A stretch of DNA of 34,164 bases from an uncultured Halieaceae bacterium (GTDB taxonomy: Bacteria; Pseudomonadota; Gammaproteobacteria; Pseudomonadales; Halieaceae), in assembly GCA_913056165.1 (NCBI GenBank), contig CAJXMD010000023.1, positions 1-34,164 of the forward strand. The letters run 5' to 3'. Below the pieces are notes generated by a model that was given only the letters and a program-made list of their open reading frames with translations, did no database searches and had not been told where the DNA came from. The position numbers were made by a program, and so were the translations under genes. This document shows positions 8,551 to 16,800 of the stretch, piece after piece (within the stretch, counting starts at the first letter, position 1; each line of letters begins with the position of its first letter).

Positions 8551-9837
8551 TCAGCGGCTCGCCGCTCTGGCAGCGACCCACGCCTTGGCCGATTTCATTT
8601 GCCGCTGGGTAGCTTTGAAGACGGAGAGTTGTGGATCAATAGCACCCGTGTGGCCAAGGATGCTGATTTGCTCGTAGTACCAATACTGGGTTGCGAAAGT
8701 GCCGACGGTTTTAAAGAGGTTGATGCCCTCGAGAAATTTGAGCCAAGGTGGCAGCAGTGAGAGTTGATTCTCAAAGCGGGGTAGTTCCGCCGTGCCCGCG
8801 AGTAATTCATTCATCGCTTTTGGCATCCCACATAGAGGTCGTCCAATACCGACTACATCTGCACTGCCACTCGCCAGCGCGTCCTCCATGGCGTCCAGGC
8901 GTCGGAGTCCTCCAGTGACCATCAAGGGCATGGTTATTTCTTTACGCATGGCCTGAGCGAAATCGACGAAATAGGCTTCTCGTGCCTTGGTCGACGCTTT
9001 CACCGATTGGTCCTCGACGGGCTCGATCCCGTCGACATTCAGAAGCCGCGGTTGCTCATAGGTGCCGCCGGAGATTTCCAGTAGGTCAACGCTCTCAGCC
9101 TCGAGCCACTTGGCAACCTGAAGGCTCTCTTCGAAATCAAAGCCACCGCGCTGAAAGTCAGCGCTGTTGAGTTTGACGCCCACGGGAAAAGAGGGCCCCA
9201 CTGCGTCCCTGACTGCCCGCACTGACTCGAGTAATGCCCGGGCGCGATTCTCGAGGCCGCCACCCCATTGATCTTCGCGCTGATTGGAGCGTGGACTCAG
9301 GAATTGAGAGAGTAGATAGCCGTGGGCTGCGTGTAATTGAACTCCGGTAAAACCCGCATTTTTAAGAACCCGCGCACAGCGGGCGAAGCCGGCAATCACT
9401 GCTTTAATATCCGCCTCAGACATAGCCACGGGTTCCCCGAACTGGCCGCCGGGAAGGCCCAGTTTCACCGCGGAGGGAGCCTTTGGGTGGGGGTTTACCA
9501 TTTTTTGGCACTGGCGACCGGCGTGACTGATCTGGGCCCAGAAGTGGTTGCCGCCACGCTTGCCTGCCTCAGCCCATCGCCGCAATGCGCTCATCGCCTC
9601 TTCGCCGGGCTCGCTGTCAATGATGACATTGCCTGGGCGCTCGAGATGATCCCCGTCGATCTGTACGTTTCCCGATAGCAGTAGCCCGGCGCCACCATCA
9701 CTCCAGAGACCGTAAAGCTGTGTCAAAGCGGGTGTTGCTTGTCCCAAGGGGTCAGCCAATCCTTCGGTCATGGCCGCCTTACAGAGACGGTTAGGCAGTG
9801 AGGCGCCACAGGGCAACGTCAGCGGCTGTTCAATCAT
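8551..9837 (-). CDS. NADH:flavin oxidoreductase, Old Yellow Enzyme family
   Basis: A 428-residue FMN-dependent (beta/alpha)8-barrel protein of the OYE / 2,4-dienoyl-CoA reductase group. It opens LPCGASLPNRLCKAAM (FMN-site region), continues with AQISHAGRQ, then the family block LHAAHGYLLSQFLSPRSNQR with the catalytic histidine pair region, GVKLNSADF, and the phosphate-binding end VTGGLRRLDAMEDAL...VGIGRPL. No C-terminal FAD/NADPH domain is present, so it is the short form that reduces activated C=C bonds of enones. I chose ATG 9837 over longer starts (9912, 9858) because AAGG lies about 8 bases upstream and because it overlaps the preceding dehydrogenase stop by 8 bp, a normal operon junction. 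The natural substrate is unknown. Confidence 0.88.
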   Translation of the reverse strand: MIEQPLTLPCGASLPNRLCKAAMTEGLADPLGQATPALTQLYGLWSDGGAGLLLSGNVQIDGDHLERPGNVIIDSEPGEEAMSALRRWAEAGKRGGNHFWAQISHAGRQCQKMVNPHPKAPSAVKLGLPGGQFGEPVAMSEADIKAVIAGFARCARVLKNAGFTGVQLHAAHGYLLSQFLSPRSNQREDQWGGGLENRARALLESVRAVRDAVGPSFPVGVKLNSADFQRGGFDFEESLQVAKWLEAESVDLLEISGGTYEQPRLLNVDGIEPVEDQSVKASTKAREAYFVDFAQAMRKEITMPLMVTGGLRRLDAMEDALASGSADVVGIGRPLCGMPKAMNELLAGTAELPRFENQLSLLPPWLKFLEGINLFKTVGTFATQYWYYEQISILGHTGAIDPQLSVFKATQRQMKSAKAWVAARAASR

Positions 9838-10951
9838 GGCTTGCGCCCTTGTGGTCATTCTCGCTGCTGGGGAGGATCTGATAGACCGACCCCTCGTCAG
9901 AAAGAGCAACAATGCTTCCGTCGCTGGCGATCCTCACATCACGGATACGGCCAGTCACATCAGGAAACGGTTCGGTTTGCTCAAAACCCGATTCCGTCGG
10001 TGCCAGGCGATATAATTTTTGATCCTTGAGTGCACCGATCAGCAGACTTCCATCCCAATCTGGGAAACCGTCGGCGCGATATATGGCAAGCCCAGACAGG
10101 GCGATACTGGGCACCCAGTGAACAATCGGTTGTTCCATGCCCTCCGCTTCGGTGTAAGGCGAAATGATTGCTCCGGAGTAATCAACCCCATAGGTAATTG
10201 CGGGCCAGCCGTAGTTGTTACCCGCGACGATCCGATTGAGCTCGTCGCCACCTTTTGGGCCATGTTCCGTCATCCAGATGGTGCCAGAAGCCTGATCCAC
10301 CGCCAGTCCCTGAGGATTTCGATGCCCGAAGCTGTAGACCCGTGGGGCCCGATCCGGAAAAGGGTTGTCGGCCGGTGCCGTGCCATCGGGCAGGATCCGC
10401 AATAACTTCCCCATCTCGCTGTCGAGAGATTGTGCCTGCTCCCGATATTCGAACCCCTCGCCAACACTGACCAACAGGGAGCCGTCAGGAAGAAATGCCA
10501 GCTTGCCACCGTAGTGGGCCGCCTTTGCCTTGCTTGGATTGACCTCGAGGATAACCGAGACGTCCTCTAGCTGTTGGTCGACCAGCCGGGCACTGGCGAC
10601 GGTCGTACGGTTACTGTCTTCGTCACCCCCGGCATAGGAAAGATAAATGCGTTGATTGTCGGTAAAAGCAGGATCGGTGACGACGTCGAGCAACCCCCCC
10701 TGACTCTTGAAGTAAACCTCAGGTGTGCCCGATATTGTGCTGACGCTGCCATCGCGACTAAGTCGCAAGAGTTGCCCCGATTTCTCTGTGACCAGAAAGC
10801 CTTGCCGGGCGGGAAGTTCCGCAATGGACCAGGGCTTATCCAGTCCGGTGGCAAGGACGTTGATGTGATAGTCGGTTGCCGTCGCGCTGATCGCGACGCA
10901 GCAGAGGCACGCCCCCGCTATCCAGGAACGGACAGACAGGAAAATTGACAT
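9830..10951 (-). CDS. PQQ-dependent sugar dehydrogenase-like protein (GSDH/YliI family), secreted
   Basis: A 373-residue protein with an N-terminal signal peptide (about residues 1-25, ending SATA before TDYHINVLA). The beta-propeller motifs of the soluble glucose/sorbosone dehydrogenase family (PF07995) are visible: LDKPWSIAELP, HYGGKLAFLPDGSLLVSVGE, FGHRNPQGLAVD, WMTEHGPKGGDELN and NNYGWPAITYGVDYSG. These proteins oxidise aldose sugars in the periplasm with PQQ and calcium; E. coli YliI is the closest well-known type. An AGGAG about 10 bases before the ATG supports the start. It is the first gene of a minus-strand run dehydrogenase - OYE - YaiI - MFS. The window has no pqq biosynthesis genes, so PQQ supply cannot be judged. 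Confidence 0.88.
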   Translation of the reverse strand: MSIFLSVRSWIAGACLCCVAISATATDYHINVLATGLDKPWSIAELPARQGFLVTEKSGQLLRLSRDGSVSTISGTPEVYFKSQGGLLDVVTDPAFTDNQRIYLSYAGGDEDSNRTTVASARLVDQQLEDVSVILEVNPSKAKAAHYGGKLAFLPDGSLLVSVGEGFEYREQAQSLDSEMGKLLRILPDGTAPADNPFPDRAPRVYSFGHRNPQGLAVDQASGTIWMTEHGPKGGDELNRIVAGNNYGWPAITYGVDYSGAIISPYTEAEGMEQPIVHWVPSIALSGLAIYRADGFPDWDGSLLIGALKDQKLYRLAPTESGFEQTEPFPDVTGRIRDVRIASDGSIVALSDEGSVYQILPSSENDHKGASHD

Positions 10952-11091
10952 GAATTGGCTACTCCTGCGCAGTGCTGATTAGGGCCGTGTACTATACCGT
11001 GTTATGAAAAGAGCGATGGGCGTAAGTGCGCATTAGTCTGGTCGTTAATTAGCCAGAGATGGGATCGCCCGAGGAATATTAGAGGAAAATT
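10952..11091. promoter_or_regulatory. Divergent intergenic region with candidate operator
   Basis: This 140-bp spacer separates the leftward dehydrogenase operon from the rightward dioxygenase/deiodinase cluster and must hold promoters for both. I see an inverted repeat TCTGG (11037-11041) - 11 bp - CCAGA (11053-11057) around an AT-rich centre (TTAATTA), a shape common for dimeric repressors. No clear -35/-10 pair can be assigned by eye. Confidence 0.35.
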
Positions 11092-11523
11092 GTGCTTCGA
11101 GGAGTGATGGCTTATTTCTTGGCCGTAATAGCGGGATATCTGGTTGCGAGTGCCATAGCGACAGTAGAGGTGCTGCTGACCGTCAGTGGCTTTGGGTTGA
11201 CACCGAGTCTTGGGGATGTGCTGGCGAGTATTTGGATGGATTGGCTCGGCATGGTTGGATCTTATTTGCCGTTGATTGCCTTGGCTCTTGCTATCGCACT
11301 CCCGGTGGCGGCCAAGCTGCGCCGCTGGGTAGGCGGCGAGCCGCTACCGTGGTATCTCGCCGCGGGATTCGTGGCGCTCGTAGCGCTTCATCTCATTATG
11401 GAGGCCACTCTCGGTTTAGTGGGATTCGCCTCAGCCCGCTCGATGCCGGGCTTACTATTGCAGGGCGTTGCCGGTGGTATTGCAGGCTGGTGTTTTTGCC
11501 GAATGCAGGGTGCTCAGTCATGA
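11092..11523 (+). CDS. Four-helix inner-membrane protein of unknown function
   Basis: I do not recognise this 143-residue protein. It is almost wholly hydrophobic, with four likely membrane helices (about 6-31, 52-74, 86-112, 118-136) and a short positive loop KLRRWVGGE between helices 2 and 3. No catalytic motif is visible. GTG 11092 is chosen as start because AGAGGA lies 5 bases upstream; the in-frame ATG at 11107 has a GAGGAG only 2 bases away, too close to work well. Its stop overlaps the start of the next gene (ATGA, 11520-11523), so it is translationally coupled to the AspH-type dioxygenase and likely works with it, for example as membrane partner or transporter. Confidence 0.7.
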   Translation: MLRGVMAYFLAVIAGYLVASAIATVEVLLTVSGFGLTPSLGDVLASIWMDWLGMVGSYLPLIALALAIALPVAAKLRRWVGGEPLPWYLAAGFVALVALHLIMEATLGLVGFASARSMPGLLLQGVAGGIAGWCFCRMQGAQS

Positions 11524-12692
11524 CGGGTGAGGCTCAATTTGACGCCGGTATAAAGGCATTAAAAGCCGGGCGAGCCGTGGATGCTCGCGCGCAATTCCAG
11601 GGCAGTATCGATGCGGGTCTCGATACGGCTCAGCTCTGGCTCGGGTTTGCGCTTGCCTGCGTGATGCAGGGTGATTTAGTCGCTGCCGAAGCCGCTGTTG
11701 ACCAAGTGTTGAGCCGGGAGGGGAAAAATCTCCGGGCGCTCATTATCAAAGGCGATTTACTGGCGGGTAGAAATGATGACCAAAATGCCGCGGCTCATTA
11801 CAGTCTTGCGCTCCGCATCGCTTCTCTCCTGCCATCAGTACCCGATGGTATTGCCAAGGACCTGAGTCGCATACAGGAGCACCTAAATGAACTTAGTCAT
11901 CGCTTTCGACAACACTTAATCGAGCAGTTGGCGGCCGTGGGGTATCAGCGTGCATCGGCACCATCGCGGTTCAACGATGCGCTCGATCTTATGATGGGGG
12001 TGAAAGCCAGAGATCAGGAAACCGATCAGTTTCCGCAAATGCCCCATGTCTTTTACATGCCGCATCTTCCTTATCGAACTTTTTATCCGAAGGAATATCT
12101 CCCTTGGATGGAGTCTTTGGAGGGTGCGACCGATACCATCGAGCGTGAACTCAGCGGTTTGCTCAGTAAAAGACAGGATCAGTTCAAGCCCTATGTTCAC
12201 AGCGGTCTCGACAAGGCGCCAGCGGATGATGGCGGCCTTCTCGACAGCGATAGCTGGACATCCGCTTACCTGTGGAACGATGGGGAGCCCGAGCCTGAAG
12301 TCATGGCGGCCTGTCCCGAGACAGCGAAGTTGATGGAATCCTTACCGCTCACGCACATCAAAGGGTTTTCCCCTTCGGTGCTTTTTTCGAAGCTCAATGC
12401 TGGCGCTACGATCGCGCCTCATACGGGGATGATAAACGCGCGCCTGATCTGCCATCTGCCGCTGATAGTGCCGCCATCCTGTGGCCTACGGGTGGGTGAG
12501 GACGAACGGGAAGTTGTGCGGGGAGAGGCCTGGGCTTTCGATGACAGCATCAATCATGAAGCATGGAATCGCAGTGACGAGGACCGGATTATTCTGTTAT
12601 TCGATGTATGGCGCCCCGAGTTGAATGAAGATGAACGAATGCTAATTTCAACACTGCTTGGCGCGGTAAAGCAGTATCGAACAAGCACCTGA
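11520..12692 (+). CDS. TPR-containing aspartyl/asparaginyl beta-hydroxylase family dioxygenase
   Basis: A 390-residue protein. The first about 110 residues form TPR-like helical repeats (AQLWLGFALACVMQGDLVAA, ALIIKGDLLAGRNDD). The C-terminal half (about 170-367) is the AspH/LpxO-type domain (PF05118): Fe ligands H301 in IAPHTGMINARL and H346 in DDSINHEAWN, substrate/2-oxoglutarate-site residues R308 and R356 (RIILLFDVWRP), and the CGLRVGE strand. It should be a 2-oxoglutarate/Fe(II) dioxygenase that hydroxylates a peptide, lipid or small molecule in the cytoplasm. The start is the ATG that overlaps the previous stop by 4 bp; longer open frame upstream runs inside the membrane-protein gene. 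The next gene begins 3 bp after its stop. The TPR region hints at a protein partner or substrate. Confidence 0.88.
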   Translation: MTGEAQFDAGIKALKAGRAVDARAQFQGSIDAGLDTAQLWLGFALACVMQGDLVAAEAAVDQVLSREGKNLRALIIKGDLLAGRNDDQNAAAHYSLALRIASLLPSVPDGIAKDLSRIQEHLNELSHRFRQHLIEQLAAVGYQRASAPSRFNDALDLMMGVKARDQETDQFPQMPHVFYMPHLPYRTFYPKEYLPWMESLEGATDTIERELSGLLSKRQDQFKPYVHSGLDKAPADDGGLLDSDSWTSAYLWNDGEPEPEVMAACPETAKLMESLPLTHIKGFSPSVLFSKLNAGATIAPHTGMINARLICHLPLIVPPSCGLRVGEDEREVVRGEAWAFDDSINHEAWNRSDEDRIILLFDVWRPELNEDERMLISTLLGAVKQYRTST

Positions 12693-12695
12693 TTT

Positions 12696-13376
12696 ATGGA
12701 TTACCGATACGACCCCGTTCCCGCGCCGAAATCAGAGGAGCTGAGTGAAGCCGAGCGCCACGCCAGAGCAGAGGCGTATTTTGTCGCCATGCAGTCACGG
12801 CGCTCGATTCGTGACTTTTCGGATCGTCCCGTTAGTCGAAAGGTGATCGAAACCTGTATTCGCGCTGCGGGCACAGCGCCCTCGGGGGCGAATCATCAGC
12901 CGTGGCACTTTGCCTGTGTTGCCAATCCGTCGATTAAACGAGAAATCCGCCTAGCAGCAGAAGAGGAAGAGCGGGCTTTTTACGCGGGTAAGGCTGGGGA
13001 CGAGTGGCTGCAGGATTTGTCTCCCTTGGGAACAGATGCGCAAAAGCCATTTTTGGAAATCGCCCCCTGGCTTATTGCGGTTTTCGCCGAGCGTTACAGG
13101 CTTGATGACGATGGCAGTCGCCAAAAAAACTACTACGTGCCGGAATCGGTAGGAATCGCTACCGGCATGTTGCTCTCGGCTTTGCACCAGGCGGGGTTGG
13201 CCACCCTGACCCATACGCCAAATCCAATGAAGTTCCTGAACAGGATACTGTCACGGCCGGGTAATGAACGTCCGACGATGCTCATTGTCGTGGGACACGC
13301 CGATGATCAAGCGATGATTCCTCGTGCAGCGACGATAAAAAAACCTCTCGACCACATCAGCAGCTTTATCGAGTAG
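12696..13376 (+). CDS. Nitroreductase-fold flavoprotein resembling bacterial iodotyrosine deiodinase (IYD)
   Basis: A 226-residue FMN protein. The FMN-phosphate segment is QSRRSIRDFSDRPV (33-46), followed by AAGTAPSGANHQPWHF (57-72), nearly the IYD form 'TAGTAPSGAH.EPW'. The region that forms the active-site lid in IYD is present: EEEE (89-92), Y96 and K117, matching the Glu/Tyr/Lys trio that grips the zwitterion of halotyrosine in IYD. The block YYVPESVGIATGMLLSALHQ, then GLATLTHTP, also follows IYD, including the threonine near flavin N5. IYD reductively removes iodine or bromine from halotyrosines. Family fold is certain; deiodinase-type assignment is from remembered motifs and strong but untested. 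It sits 3 bp after the dioxygenase gene. Confidence 0.82.
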   Translation: MDYRYDPVPAPKSEELSEAERHARAEAYFVAMQSRRSIRDFSDRPVSRKVIETCIRAAGTAPSGANHQPWHFACVANPSIKREIRLAAEEEERAFYAGKAGDEWLQDLSPLGTDAQKPFLEIAPWLIAVFAERYRLDDDGSRQKNYYVPESVGIATGMLLSALHQAGLATLTHTPNPMKFLNRILSRPGNERPTMLIVVGHADDQAMIPRAATIKKPLDHISSFIE

Positions 13377-13427
13377 GGATTCACTAGCGGGCCTATCGAT
13401 GGCATCAAAGGAGAGTCGGAAGACACG

Positions 13428-13826
13428 ATGAAAGCGATATTGGTCATGCTTTTCTGCCCGTGTTTGCTGTTGGTTTACCTGTTCTTTTTTTATCAGGACG
13501 AGAGCGATCAGGTCTGTGCCGGCGCTGATCGTTCGCCCTGTCCAGACTTGCTAAGGGCTGAGGTGTCGGTTGTTATTCATGAAGGCATCGATTCCCTCTG
13601 GGCCGCTTGCGTGCTTCCCGAAATCGACGCCTGCGCTATCAGGACCGCCTCATGGGGAGAGGCCCAATGCGTTATTCACCAGCTGGCGTCCACTCCCGCA
13701 CAGGTATTTGAGCATGAGATGAATCATTGCAGGGGCTGGGATCACGAGGGGACTGGTGTCGCGGCTTACGCGCAACCCTGGCGGGTGAATCGTGGGCTCT
13801 GGCTGGCTCGTGGAGCCAACCAGTAG
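13428..13826 (+). CDS. Small membrane-anchored protein with perfect metzincin motif (putative mini zinc peptidase)
   Basis: A 132-residue protein of no family I recognise. An N-terminal hydrophobic stretch (about 3-22) should be a signal anchor or uncleaved signal. Near the C terminus is HEMNHCRGWDH (96-106), an exact HExxHxxGxxH metzincin zinc motif. A conserved-looking VSVVIHEGI strand precedes, and cysteines at 30, 38, 61, 69, 81 and 101 could form disulfides, consistent with an exported domain. A downstream Met-turn is not evident (the tail has no methionine after residue 98), so it may be a non-classical metallopeptidase or a zinc-binding protein. GGAGAG lies upstream of the ATG. It follows the IYD-like gene by 51 bp and ends 2 bp before the stop of the convergent BNR gene. 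Confidence 0.72.
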   Translation: MKAILVMLFCPCLLLVYLFFFYQDESDQVCAGADRSPCPDLLRAEVSVVIHEGIDSLWAACVLPEIDACAIRTASWGEAQCVIHQLASTPAQVFEHEMNHCRGWDHEGTGVAAYAQPWRVNRGLWLARGANQ

Positions 13827-13828
13827 GC

Positions 13829-16800
13829 TCATGAAGCGGGGATGCGCTGCCCGCGACCCCAGGGAGCGCCAAGCTCGATAAGTGACTCTCTCAAGGCGGG
13901 GAGCTCCTCGCCGAGGATGGCATTGAGTCGCACGCGAATGGGTTCAAACTCTGCCTTGGCATTGTCGAGGCTCTGACGATGAGCCGGCGTGGGTCCATAG
14001 GTTGATTCTGAGACTCCTCCGTAGGCGTGCCACAGCCAGCTGGTTACCCGGTGTTCGTCGTAGGCACCGATAGAGCCTTTCGATTCATTGCCCGACAAGG
14101 CCTCCTCAAGGGCGTGAACTTCCTGACGCAAACTGTGCAGGGTTACTTCCATTGTGCCAGGTGCAGAGGGTGAAGCGCTTAGCATTTTGCCGAGGGTCTC
14201 GATGTCTTCAGCCGCGTCCTCCAGTGCGTAGCTAGCGGCGCTAATTTGTCCGGAGACCTGTGCCAGCTCCTGCCAAAAGGCATTAACGTCCTCGAGAGGG
14301 GCGCCCTCCAATGAGGGCTGATAAAGGCGCTTGACGGTGAAGGACACAGGGTCTGAGAGTACGCGGCTGGCACCGTCTTTTGTTAACACCAATTCGGCAC
14401 TGTACTCACCGGGAATCGCCATGAGCCCACTCGGAGGCAATCCTTGCCAGTTGGGCGGGGTTTCAATGGCGCCGGAGTAGGGGTGACGTAAATCCCAGGC
14501 CACCCGGTGGAAGCCTTTTTTGGTTGGGGCGTCGAGTCGACGAATAACGGCCCCCGCACTGTCTTTGATCACCAGCATCAGCGCTGGTGGCGTCTCCCGA
14601 CGCTCCGCTTCTACCGTCTCCCAGCCGGGAAAGCTAATTTCTTTATTTTCCTTAATCGCGATTTTTTCTGCTTCCTGGCGTTGCTTTTCCGCCGTTGGAA
14701 AGCCCTCAGACAAGTGATAGGTGAGCACCGCGCCAAAGGGTGGATTGTCTGCTACGTACAGTTGGTCACCTTGGGATCCTCGCCGAGTCGCCCCCAGCAC
14801 ACCGCGCTCGAAATACCAGTCCGCTTCTCGAGTTGGAAATAGAACGGCCTCCTGTTCCAGGGTATCGTCTGCGAGTTCCCGCAGAGCCGAGTAGTCATCG
14901 AGTACAAAGAAACCACGCCCGAAACTTGCGGCCACTAAGTCGTTCTCCCGCCGCTGTATCTGTATATCGCGAATCGAAATCGTCGGCATCCCGGCGCTGA
15001 ACTTGGCCCAGGATTCGCCGCCATTCAATGTCAAAAACACCCCGAACTCGGTACCGGCAAAGAGCAGTCCCGGCTTTTCGTGGTCCTGTACCACACGCCA
15101 GACAAGATGCCGTTCGGGGATTCCTTCGGTAATACTTTTCCAGCTTTTACCCCGGTTTCGACTCACCAAAAGATAAGGCTTGAAGTCTCCATATTTGTGG
15201 TTGTCCAAAGCGACATAGACCGTGTCTGCATCGTGGAGATCGGCGCGAATGTCGTTAACAAAAGCGGTTTTTGGCACGCCCGGGAGACTGCCCACTTCTA
15301 TTTGTCGCCACCGGTTACCACCGTCTTGGGAGATCTGAATCAATCCATCATCGGTGCCCGCATACAGAAGTCCCTCTGCAATTGGGCTCTCCGCCAACGA
15401 GGTGATGGTGTTGTAGTCCGACATGGCATACATATCCCAGGGCGCATCCCAGCCCCAGGTCTGATCCATGAGCGGCATCAACATGCGATCTTCATTGCGG
15501 GTCAGGTCGGGCGAAATCGCTGTCCAGGAATCCCCGCGATCCTCTGACCGCCAGACTCGTTGGGACCCAAAAAATAGCGTTGTTGGGTTGTGTGGGCTGA
15601 CCAGGATGGGTGAGTCCCAGTTGTAGCGCTCGGGAGGATCACCAGCCGCTGGCTGAGGCTTGATGTAAACCGATTCCCCGGTTTTTAGATCGACTCGAGT
15701 GAGGTTACCGCGCTGCCACTGGGCGTAGAGAATATCGGGATTACCGGGCTCAGTTGCGGGCTGGTGGCCGTCTCCTCCCAGCACCACCTGCCAGTCGGCG
15801 GTGCGAATGCCGTGAACATTGTCGGTGCGTGACGGGCCGCCTTGGGTATTGTTGTCTTGTGTACCCCCGTAGATATTGTAGAAGGGCTCAGCATCATCCA
15901 GCGCCAGTTTGTAGTACTGGGTCACTGGTAAATTTTCCATGTAGCGCCACGTCGCGCCCAGATCGAAACTTTCATAGACGCCACCATCGGTCCCCATCAT
16001 GATGTAATCGGGATCGGTAGGGTGGAAGACGATGGCGTGCATGTCCCCGTGCTGATTTGGGTGCTCCATTGGGCTAAATGTCTTGCCACCGTCCTCCGAC
16101 TTCTGGACCGTGGGGCCCACAAGATAGAGCCGATCAAATTGGTGGGGGCTCGCAAAAATTTCTTGATAGTAGTGAGGGCCGGTGCCGCCACCCACGGCGT
16201 CAGCGCCTTTAACCCAGCTACCGCCCCGGTTGTCTGAACGCCAGACTCCGCCCTCCCGGCGGTTGAGTTCTATTGCAGCGTACAAGACGTCCGGGTTCTG
16301 CGCTGAGATCGCCAGACCAATCTTGCCCTTGTTGCCTTCGGGGAGCCCGGTTTTCAATTCGGTCCAGGTTCGGCCGCCGTCGGTGGACTTGTGAATACCA
16401 CTCTCGGGTCCACCGCCCATGTAAGCCGCAACTGTTCGATGGTGTTGCCAAGTGGCGGCGTAAAGCACATCTGGGTTTCTTGGGTCCACTTTGATATCGC
16501 TGACGCCGGTCCATTCACCACCACCCAAGGTTTTTTCCCAGGTCTCACCGCCATCGGTGGTCATGAAAAAACCGCGTTGCCCGCCCTTGGTCCACAGTGG
16601 CCCCTGTACAGCAACCCACACGGTGTTGGAGTCATTGGGATGAACCAGAATTGTTGAGATGTGCTGAGACTCCTCCAGCCCTTTTTTCACCCAGGTCTTA
16701 CCCGCGTCATCGGATCGATAGATACCGTCGCCAAATCCTACGTGGCGTCCTCCAACATCCTCACCGGTACCCACCCAGATACGATGGGGATTCGACGGAT

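Noticed and set aside
11232-11519. N-terminal extension of the dioxygenase gene
   Set aside because: It lies inside the membrane-protein gene in another frame; the ATGA overlap gives a natural start at 11520.
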